Positions 1 through 4,159 of a stretch of 7,142 bases of DNA are shown here, in pieces. Location: positions 1-7,142 of the forward strand of contig JAUWJG010000042.1 in the NCBI GenBank assembly GCA_030607815.1, given 5' to 3'. Origin of the DNA: Candidatus Bathyarchaeota archaeon (GTDB lineage: Archaea > Thermoproteota > Bathyarchaeia > RBG-16-48-13 > GCA-020355125). The notes beneath the pieces are model-generated. The model was not told the origin of the DNA. It did not search any database and saw only the letters and a list, made by a program, of their open reading frames with translations. The position numbers and the translations under genes are program-made. Position 1 is the stretch's first letter, and each line of letters begins with the position of its first letter.

Positions 1-138
1 GTATTCAAAAGAGAAAGTGAAGTTAAATGGAAATGCAGAAACTGTGGTTACGTCCACACAGCAAAAGCAGCACCACAAACCTGCCCGGCGTGTGAACATG
101 CTCAAAGTTATTATGAATTACTTGCTGAAAATTACTAA
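1..138 (+). CDS. Rubrerythrin, C-terminal rubredoxin-like domain (5' partial)
   Basis: The frame is open from the first base and ends at TAA 136-138, giving the last 45 residues of a longer protein. Two cysteine pairs, C12-x2-C15-G and C28-P-x-C31 (numbered within the fragment), form the rubredoxin-like Fe(SCys)4 knuckles. The aromatic/acidic tail after the second pair is typical of rubrerythrin. In this family an N-terminal di-iron four-helix domain, here outside the window, reduces hydrogen peroxide in the cytoplasm, and the rubredoxin domain passes electrons to it. Only the tail is visible, so a rubredoxin-like domain on another protein cannot be excluded. No clear terminator follows. The gene fits an anaerobe or microaerophile with oxidative-stress defence, in keeping with the thioredoxins nearby. 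Confidence 0.85.
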   Translation, partial: VFKRESEVKWKCRNCGYVHTAKAAPQTCPACEHAQSYYELLAENY

Positions 139-432
139 AATTACCTTTCAATTCAAGATTATGAAGGGATAGAATTGAAAGAGAGAACAATAAGTAATGT
201 ATATAACATTGTTTATCGAAAAAGCGAAGCTCATCAAAGGCTTCTAATGTTCGTTGGAAAAACTGAATAGAATAATTTTATGGCAGATGACTCCCTTATT
301 TAGAACTATTGTTGTAGCTGAAAGAATTCACTTCTAAAGACATTTTGTGCTTCTTGAATCAATCGTCTATACATAATCAAATCTCGAGAGTTCATTTCAA
401 TCCGAGAAAGGCGTTAATTCAAGTTAAATGGC
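139..432. other. Intergenic region with no supported gene
   Basis: This stretch lies between convergent genes, the rubrerythrin tail on plus and a thioredoxin on minus. The only open stretches are a 31-codon TTG ORF on plus (175-270) preceded by a poor SD-like GAAGGGAT, and a 29-codon ATG ORF on minus (306-395) without an SD. Neither resembles a family I recognise. I see no tRNA-like fold, repeat array or strong U-tract terminator. Confidence 0.5.
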
Positions 433-804
433 TTATAATTTTGTACTCTGTTTTATGCAGTCTTTATGTGTAGCAATCACATCTTCCACAAGTTTAATGA
501 GTCGCTCTTTAGGTTGAAACCCTGTAACGGTTTCAATGGGTCTTCCATCACAAAAGAAAATTATTGTGGGTGTACCCATAATTCCATACTTTATTGCGAG
601 ATCCTGATGTTCCTTGTTTTTTAACACATTGAACTTCGCAAACTTTAGTTTGTTCTTGTATTTTTTAGCAACTTCTTCAAAAATCGGTTCTAGCATGTGG
701 CAAAAATGACATCTATCATGCCAAAAATCTATTACCGAGAGGGTGTCATGGTGTAAAATTTCCTTTTCCCAATCTTCTACATTCACAGTAAAGACAGTAT
801 TCAT
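433..804 (-). CDS. Thioredoxin-family protein with an unusual CHFC active site
   Basis: A 123-residue single-domain thioredoxin fold, close to the usual length of about 110. The redox pair is C32-H-F-C35 in the context D-R-C-H-F-C, where classical thioredoxins have W-C-G-P-C. The cis-proline loop is G77-T-P79-T. A buried acid (D26) precedes F-W, as in E. coli thioredoxin. An extra C85 follows the cis-Pro strand and C116 lies near the tail. There is no signal peptide or membrane segment, so it is probably cytoplasmic. The likely role is dithiol/disulfide exchange, but the changed dipeptide between the cysteines should shift redox potential or partner choice, so it may not be a general thioredoxin. 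ATG 804-802 is the only start, because an in-frame TGA lies just upstream. There is no convincing SD. A TATA-like box at 853-859 suggests its own promoter, and a second thioredoxin-fold gene lies 145 bases upstream. Confidence 0.88.
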   Translation of the reverse strand: MNTVFTVNVEDWEKEILHHDTLSVIDFWHDRCHFCHMLEPIFEEVAKKYKNKLKFAKFNVLKNKEHQDLAIKYGIMGTPTIIFFCDGRPIETVTGFQPKERLIKLVEDVIATHKDCIKQSTKL

Positions 805-852
805 ATAAAATCCAACTTTTCATATTAATGAGTAATGTTATGATCTTATGTA

Positions 853-859
853 CTTATAA
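853..859 (-). promoter_or_regulatory. TATA-like box of the CHFC thioredoxin gene
   Basis: The minus strand reads TTATAAG about 50 bases before the ATG at 804. Archaeal initiation about 25 bases downstream would give a leader of roughly 25 bases. The call rests on one AT-rich motif in an AT-rich background, so it is only suggestive. Confidence 0.35.
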
Positions 860-949
860 TATTTGAAACAAGTGAGTTTAGTATGAAGAAGAAATAAACA
901 TAATATATTAAAAGTGAAATTGTTGATTATGTTTTCAATAAATCTTCTG

Positions 950-1300
950 TTAGTTTTGTGAATTGTGCTTATTTAGAATGTCTTTTATGTATTCCAAAAA
1001 TTGTTCAGGAGGGATGTATCCTTCTATTCGTCCAAGTTCTATCCGATTGCTCGAAATGAAAACGGTAGTGGGTACAATATGGTTTTGGTAGTTCTCAGCT
1101 AAGGTTAGATTTTGATCGATATCTACTTTTAAGCATACAAATTGTTTGTTAAGTAACGAGACGATATTTTGATTGTCGTAGAGTTCTTGAAGCAATTTCT
1201 TACACCAACCGCACCATTCTGCATGGAAATAAATTAACATTACTTGATTGTCAACTTTAGCTTTACGTAATCCATCATCGAAATCTTGTAGCCAATTCAT
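950..1300 (-). CDS. Thioredoxin-fold protein, WCGWC active site
   Basis: A 116-residue thioredoxin-like protein. The active site is W29-C30-G-W-C33-K-K, preceded by F-H-A-E, a signature of the thioredoxin_7/DUF255/SoxW-like branch rather than classical WCGPC thioredoxin. The cis-proline is P77 in V-P-T-T, and a V-x-I-D stretch near residue 60 is typical of the central strand. Proteins of this branch reduce or shuttle thiols, often for dedicated partners, but the partner is not evident here. No N-terminal signal or lipobox is visible, so it is probably cytoplasmic. ATG 1300-1298 has a good SD (GAGG, 1312-1309, 8-base spacing). A TATA-like stretch at about 1390-1398 could serve it, or it may be read from further upstream through two tiny ORFs. 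It lies upstream of the CHFC thioredoxin on the same strand. Confidence 0.88.
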   Translation of the reverse strand: MNWLQDFDDGLRKAKVDNQVMLIYFHAEWCGWCKKLLQELYDNQNIVSLLNKQFVCLKVDIDQNLTLAENYQNHIVPTTVFISSNRIELGRIEGYIPPEQFLEYIKDILNKHNSQN

Positions 1301-1317
1301 TTTATATTCCTCATCAT

Positions 1318-1434
1318 TTAATCAGATGGATTGAGAAAAACAGGGCGATGATTAAAATGTGTTTTGGTATGAGAAGGGAAAGTTTCTTGCATATATAAGA
1401 GTTGAAAGCATGAGGATCGTTTAAAATCAGTCAT
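1318..1434 (-). CDS. Possible small ORF (38 aa), unrecognised, may be spurious
   Basis: ATG 1434-1432 overlaps the TGA of a 12-codon ORF upstream (ATGA overlap) and runs 38 codons to TAA 1320-1318. It ends 17 bases before the start of the WCGWC thioredoxin, whose SD lies in between. The peptide has a single cysteine and no visible domain, signal or membrane span, and I recognise no family. The arrangement (SD, 12-codon ORF, overlapping 38-codon ORF, thioredoxin) could be a leader-peptide operon, a frameshifted gene remnant, or chance. Confidence that it encodes a protein is low. Confidence 0.15.
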   Translation of the reverse strand: MTDFKRSSCFQLLYMQETFPSHTKTHFNHRPVFLNPSD

Positions 1435-1469
1435 TCAGCTTCGTTAATTGTAGGAGATAAATTCGACAT
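1431..1469 (-). CDS. Possible 12-codon leader ORF behind a strong SD
   Basis: On minus, AGGAGATGAT (1484-1475) closely matches the archaeal SD consensus and lies 6 bases before ATG 1469-1467. Twelve codons follow, ending at TGA 1433-1431. The SD is one of the best in the window, yet the frame it serves is tiny. The SD is also the left arm of a hairpin whose right arm is in codons 5-7 of this ORF. That would suit a translationally controlled leader, but no regulator or start-site evidence is visible. Confidence 0.2.
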   Translation of the reverse strand: MSNLSPTINEAE

Positions 1470-1493
1470 TTTATATCATCTCCTGATTTTTTT
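1452..1493. repeat. Inverted repeat AGGAGAT/ATCTCCT with T7 tract
   Basis: Perfect 7-base arms at 1452-1458 and 1478-1484 enclose a 19-base loop, followed on plus by GA and seven Ts (1487-1493). Read on plus it looks like an intrinsic terminator, but no plus-strand gene feeds it. Read on minus, the first arm is the SD of the 12-codon ORF and the ATG lies in the loop, so the fold would hide the ribosome binding site. The repeat is certain; its function is not. Confidence 0.45.
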
Positions 1494-1633
1494 GATTCAA
1501 GTTTTAGAATGACCGTACAATTTAGATCTGATGTTATGCTCTTTAAGTTAATTAGAGAGGTAATTTCGAGAGCTCGCAAGAGATGGAGGACCCTCAGTTG
1601 GGTTCAGTATAACAAAATTGAAAGAGAATAAGG

Positions 1634-2620
1634 TCATATTCTTAAGCGGGATATTTGTTCGTCTGGGGCAGCACAAACGTTCATGATTTGTTCAGCTTCA
1701 GTCACATATTTAACATCTACTTCAATATTTTTAGGGGCATCGGAATATCGGACAGTGATCTCTGCAGCCATTTTGATCACGTTTTCACTAGCAGTTCCCC
1801 TCAAGAGAGTTATCGGACCCATGTAGTCAACAACCTCAAAGTAGTGGTTTTTCTCTCGTTTGGAAATGTTGAGGATTGTTTGGTTTTCTGTTTCGTTTCT
1901 TCCGACAATGATTTTACATCCTTCAAATCTTAAGTGCCTTCCCAGTTTTAGCAAAGTTATATCATTCAATGTTAAAGCGTCATTGTACTTGAGAAAATCT
2001 TTGAGTTTAGTAGCAAAATGAATATCCGTTAGTAAGCATCCACCAGACGGACAGGGGTAATCTTTGAGATTCAATTCTTCAGCTAAAGACATTTGGGGTA
2101 ATCTCCTTCTGCCTTGAATTGAAAAAAGTTTTTCTCTAACGATAAGCCCACTCTTCTCGACCTCGGTTTCAGGAAGTAGTTTCGCTGATAAGGGTCTCAG
2201 AACCATCTTGTTTAACCCAGCTTCACGGTCTATTAAGAGCATAATTTCTTTTCTCTGAGAAAACGGTCTTTGGTTTAGAACTTCACCTGTTACAATAGTG
2301 TCAGCCTTTATTGTTTGAGCTAACTCTTTAGCTTTCCTGAACATTAGTATTCTACAATCAATACAAGGGTTCATTTGGCTTCCGTAACCATGAGGCGGAT
2401 CAACTAATATATCTAAATATTCTTGACCTAGAAATACATGGTGGATCTTTATTCCTGAGGTTTGTACTAGAGACTCAAGAGCACATTTATCGCAATTACA
2501 GAATGGGGTCGTAAAATGAACGGCTTCTACAGATATACCTTGGTCAAGCATAATCTTAACCGCCAATGAGCTATCTAAACCACCAGATACTAAAGCCAAT
2601 ACTTTGACATTTTTATCCAT
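1634..2620 (-). CDS. PP-loop ATP pyrophosphatase, ThiI/MnmA-like sulfur-transfer enzyme with NFACT-R-like tail
   Basis: A 328-residue protein. The N-terminal PP-loop S12-G-G-L-D-S-S18 binds ATP in the alpha-hydrolase fold used by tRNA thiolases. Cysteine motifs follow: C41-x-C43-x2-C46, then C86-x2-C89 (N-P-C-I-D-C-R), and C190 and C195 in P-C-P-S-G-G-C. These could carry persulfide or bind a metal or Fe-S cluster. T-G-E (111-113) resembles the ThiI-type substrate loop. Residues about 225-290, with I-I-V-G-R-N (237-242), resemble the NFACT-R/DUF814 RNA-binding domain. No THUMP domain is visible, so it is not classical ThiI. The likely role is ATP-dependent thiolation of a tRNA base or similar substrate; the target is not known. 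ATG 2620-2618 is the natural start, with a G-rich SD-like GGGGGTTATC upstream. It may take sulfur from the carrier encoded nearby, which is inference. Confidence 0.8.
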   Translation of the reverse strand: MDKNVKVLALVSGGLDSSLAVKIMLDQGISVEAVHFTTPFCNCDKCALESLVQTSGIKIHHVFLGQEYLDILVDPPHGYGSQMNPCIDCRILMFRKAKELAQTIKADTIVTGEVLNQRPFSQRKEIMLLIDREAGLNKMVLRPLSAKLLPETEVEKSGLIVREKLFSIQGRRRLPQMSLAEELNLKDYPCPSGGCLLTDIHFATKLKDFLKYNDALTLNDITLLKLGRHLRFEGCKIIVGRNETENQTILNISKREKNHYFEVVDYMGPITLLRGTASENVIKMAAEITVRYSDAPKNIEVDVKYVTEAEQIMNVCAAPDEQISRLRI

Positions 2621-2692
2621 AGACGTTTAGATAACCCCCATTTGAAATTACCACAGACATACATGTAATATTATGTTACTTGATTATTTCAG

Positions 2693-2702
2693 AAATATAT
2701 AC
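2693..2702 (-). promoter_or_regulatory. TATA-like box upstream of the PP-loop gene
   Basis: The minus strand reads GTATATATTT about 75 bases before ATG 2620. Initiation about 25 bases downstream would give a leader of roughly 45-50 bases. The 159-base gap between this gene and the RAM-domain gene also supports separate transcription. Motif evidence only. Confidence 0.35.
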
Positions 2703-2779
2703 ATTAGTTTTTCTTAAAGAAATTTTGTGATTGATCTACACTTCAATAAGTTACCAAGAAATAATCAACCAGTAAAGAT

Positions 2780-3010
2780 TTACTTGATTCTAGGCGGAAT
2801 CGATATTGCTGTTCGGCTTTTAAGTACACCGTCAATTGCATGAAGCTCTTCGATAAGATCACGTAATTCTTTCATATGTCCAAGTTCAGCGTATATAACA
2901 ACATCGAATATGCCAGTAACCGCACAAGCCAGCTTTACGTTCTTAACATTCTTTGCTAACTCTGTGATTTTCCACAACTTTCCTGGATTGGAGTTTATGA
3001 AGATGAACAC
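2780..3010 (-). CDS. Stand-alone Lrp/AsnC-type ligand-binding (RAM) domain protein
   Basis: A protein of about 76-80 residues made of one alpha-beta sandwich, the ligand-binding half of Lrp/AsnC regulators without the helix-turn-helix. Diagnostic blocks are N-x-x-P-G-K near the start, A-V-T-G-x-F-D-V-V (residues 30-38), an acidic L-R-D-L-I-E-E helix, and D-G-V-L-K-S-R-T near the end. Stand-alone members form dimers or octamers and bind amino acids; some modulate full-length Lrp proteins or act as small-molecule sensors. The boundary given uses GTG 3010-3008, but the SD GGAGG (3032-3028) is 17 bases from it, too far. An in-frame TAG at 3034-3032 rules out a longer form. ATT 3022 or ATA 3019, at 5 and 8 bases from the SD, would restore the usual N-terminus. 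A TATA-like box at 3060-3068 is consistent with its own promoter. Confidence 0.85.
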   Translation of the reverse strand: MFIFINSNPGKLWKITELAKNVKNVKLACAVTGIFDVVIYAELGHMKELRDLIEELHAIDGVLKSRTAISIPPRIK

Positions 3011-3027
3011 TTGTTGTATAATCCTTC

Positions 3028-3032
3028 CCTCC
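3028..3032 (-). promoter_or_regulatory. SD (GGAGG) that conflicts with the GTG start of the RAM-domain gene
   Basis: GGAGG on minus is an excellent SD, but it is 17 bases before the only standard start codon (GTG 3010). It is 5 bases from an in-frame ATT (3022-3020) and 8 bases from ATA (3019-3017). It therefore points to a non-standard start codon. Confidence 0.5.
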
Positions 3033-3059
3033 TAAATATGACTATGTTCTGCAAGCTAA

Positions 3060-3068
3060 CTTATAATC
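3060..3068 (-). promoter_or_regulatory. TATA-like box of the RAM-domain gene, framed by a 9-base dyad
   Basis: The minus strand reads GATTATAAG. Initiation about 25 bases downstream falls just before the SD at 3032, giving a very short leader. Perfect 9-base inverted arms CTATGTTCT (3042-3050) and AGAACATAG (3100-3108) lie on either side of the box, 49 bases apart, which may mark regulator sites. Confidence 0.4.
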
Positions 3069-3133
3069 GTTATCTTGTGATAAATGATTACGGTCTTTGA
3101 GAACATAGCAGACTTTACTAAATTTGTTATGAA

Positions 3134-3553
3134 TCAAATTATGTTAAGTTTTTCTTTTGTGAAGAAGCCTTGTTGTTCTAAAATCCAAGAAGATATTTTT
3201 ATTGGATGTAATGAAAGAATTAAATAAGAATATCCAACATAGTTTGCTCTTTTTTCATCGATCTTTGAAGGATTTGAGGAAGTATTTGGGTGTGAATGGT
3301 AGAAACCTAGCAGATCTAAACAATTATCGTTTATTTCGCTGAAAATTCTGAGTTGTTCTTCAGCGCCAATTTTATATTCTATTGGTGAATGAAGCTTATT
3401 TTTACAACGATAGATTCGGTGCACTTCTTTTACAATCTTTCCATCACAGTTTCTAATTTGTCCAGAAATAATTCCACAGGCTTCAATAGGCTCTTCTTCT
3501 TTACAATGGGAAACGATCGTTTCAAAATTTTTGGAGTGAAGAATAAGAGTCAT
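3134..3553 (-). CDS. JAMM/MPN+ metallopeptidase (Mec+/desampylase-like)
   Basis: A 139-residue protein that is essentially one JAB1/MPN domain. The zinc JAMM motif is complete: E24 in the early E-A-C-G-I strand, H86-S-H88-P, then seven residues to S96, two more, and D99. Family members hydrolyse (iso)peptide bonds after the C-terminal glycine of ubiquitin-like proteins. Archaeal HvJAMM1 removes SAMPs, mycobacterial Mec+ releases cysteine from the carrier CysO, and HcyD trims HcyS. A carrier ending in Gly-Gly-Gly and its E1 are encoded across the divergent promoter, so amino-acid release or deconjugation from that carrier is the most likely job; this is inference from context. ATG 3553-3551 is fixed by an upstream in-frame stop. 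No SD is present, and a TATA-like box about 26 bases upstream suggests a leaderless mRNA. C26 and C36 are extra cysteines in the N-terminal third. Confidence 0.9.
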   Translation of the reverse strand: MTLILHSKNFETIVSHCKEEEPIEACGIISGQIRNCDGKIVKEVHRIYRCKNKLHSPIEYKIGAEEQLRIFSEINDNCLDLLGFYHSHPNTSSNPSKIDEKRANYVGYSYLILSLHPIKISSWILEQQGFFTKEKLNII

Positions 3554-3574
3554 TTTTCATACATTTAATGTTTG

Positions 3575-3584
3575 TTTAAAATAA
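3575..3584 (-). promoter_or_regulatory. TATA-like box for a leaderless JAMM transcript
   Basis: The minus strand reads TTATTTTAAA, centred about 26 bases before ATG 3553. With no SD present, this is the spacing expected for an archaeal leaderless mRNA. The 76-base gap from the HTH stop codon also carries a T5 tract on minus (about 3617-3621), a possible weak terminator for the regulator gene. Confidence 0.45.
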
Positions 3585-3629
3585 GAAGCGAGAAGGATGT
3601 TCAGAAATTCATTAGGGAAAAATAAGACA

Positions 3630-4061
3630 TTATTTCTTGTGTAGAACATCATCTCCTTGTATGAGATTGAGTTGGTTATTATCTCGAAGAAATATGCATA
3701 AATCACATAATGTGCCAGTTACTTCCTCTGATGAGAAAGAGGTCGTGACGAGTCCTTCAATAATTTCATTTATCTTTTTCTGTACGTGTTGATTATTCTT
3801 TAATAGGTTGATGTATTTTTCTCCACGTTTTGACGAGATATAATAGCTAATGGATGCTTGAGTGGTTCCCAGTTTAGCTGCAGCAGCTACTTGCGTAAAA
3901 CCATGATCATCTATCAAACCCTTAGCAATTAGGGACCGGAATGCTGGAAGGATATACCGTGCTATCATTTCACAGGGGTTCTTCATTGATAATTCCTTCC
4001 AATATAACATTGTTATTGCCCTTAATAAGTGAAACTGTTGCGTATTATCGTCAAACAGCAT
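3630..4061 (-). CDS. COG2522-like HTH transcriptional regulator, three cysteines
   Basis: 143 residues if read from ATG 4061, or 118 from an internal ATG at 3986-3984 (M26). The M26 form begins M-K-N-P-C-E-M-I, which matches how COG2522-type archaeal regulators start as I remember them, and it has a good SD (GGAAGG, 4000-3995, 8-base spacing). The 4061 start has none and would be leaderless. The helix-turn-helix spans about 55-77, with F-T-Q-V-A-A-A-A-K-L-G turning into a recognition helix rich in Q, S and Y. C30 plus C119-x2-C122 are the only cysteines and could form a metal, Fe-S or thiol switch. Its divergent position beside the sulfur-carrier operon, with a 19-base palindrome between them, suggests it controls that operon and itself. 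Ligand and sign of regulation are unknown. Confidence 0.8.
   Translation of the reverse strand: MLFDDNTQQFHLLRAITMLYWKELSMKNPCEMIARYILPAFRSLIAKGLIDDHGFTQVAAAAKLGTTQASISYYISSKRGEKYINLLKNNQHVQKKINEIIEGLVTTSFSSEEVTGTLCDLCIFLRDNNQLNLIQGDDVLHKK
3995..4000 (-). promoter_or_regulatory. Internal SD (GGAAGG) favouring the shorter start of the HTH gene
   Basis: GGAAGG lies 8 bases before ATG 3986-3984, inside the longer reading frame. It favours a 118-residue protein, or dual starts. Under the short form the palindrome at 4064-4082 would lie about 78 bases upstream of the start codon. Confidence 0.5.
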
Positions 4062-4063
4062 TA

Positions 4064-4082
4064 ATATTACTGACAGTAATAT
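4064..4082. promoter_or_regulatory. Perfect 19-base palindrome, candidate operator
   Basis: ATATTACTG-A-CAGTAATAT is two perfect 9-base arms around one central base. It lies between divergent genes, two bases from the upstream ATG (4061) of the HTH gene and just before a TATA-like AT stretch (about 4083-4097 on minus). This is where an autorepressor would block the regulator's own promoter. It lies 23 bases from the TATA box of the plus-strand operon, so it could act on both. Confidence 0.6.
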
Positions 4083-4104
4083 ATATCTAAATAAAATGTA
4101 AATA

Positions 4105-4114
4105 TTTATATATT
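4105..4114 (+). promoter_or_regulatory. TATA box of the thrC-like/carrier/E1 operon
   Basis: TTTATATATT on plus would place initiation near 4135-4140, leaving a leader of about 20 bases that holds the SD at 4147-4153. A small inverted repeat, ATAAC-GTA-GTTAT (4134-4146), sits at the predicted start point and might be a further protein site. Confidence 0.55.
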
Positions 4115-4146
4115 AATTGAATAATCTCGGTTAATAACGTAGTTAT

Positions 4147-4153
4147 AAAGGTG
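4147..4153 (+). promoter_or_regulatory. SD (AAAGGTG) fixing the TTG start of the thrC-like gene
   Basis: AAAGGTG lies 6 bases before TTG 4160-4162. No ATG or GTG offers a better in-frame start; the GTG inside the motif is followed at once by TAA. The N-terminus begins 8 residues before the first zinc-ribbon cysteine, as expected for the family. Confidence 0.65.
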
Positions 4154-4159
4154 TAAAGA

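Larger units (their letters stand above)
1301..1633. other. 333-base gap with a hairpin, an SD and tiny ORFs; no firm gene
   Basis: The gap separates the PP-loop gene from the WCGWC thioredoxin, both on minus. It contains a 7-bp hairpin with a T7 tract (1452-1493), a 12-codon minus ORF with a strong SD (1431-1469), and a 38-codon minus ORF (1318-1434) overlapping it by ATGA. It also has a short GC-richer hairpin, GGACCC/GGGTTC with loop TCAGTT (1588-1605), just past the PP-loop stop codon. That last hairpin has no U-tract after it in either direction, so I do not call it a terminator. There is no tRNA or recognisable riboswitch. Confidence 0.45.

Noticed and set aside
175..270. 31-codon TTG-start ORF on plus after the rubrerythrin gene
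   Set aside because: The SD is poor (GAAGGGAT), it has no family match I can recall, and it is short. It is more likely chance or decayed sequence.
306..395. 29-codon ATG ORF on minus whose M-Y-R-R-L-I stretch recalls the LYR motif of eukaryotic mitochondrial proteins
   Set aside because: Very short, no SD, and the LYR family is not expected here. A six-residue resemblance is not evidence.
1588..1605. GGACCC/GGGTTC hairpin as a terminator or tRNA T-arm
   Set aside because: There is no U-tract on either side, and no matching acceptor, D or anticodon arms can be found around it.
1655..1933. 92-codon open frame on plus
   Set aside because: It lies fully inside the PP-loop gene on the other strand, shows no domain, and is a shadow of the real gene.
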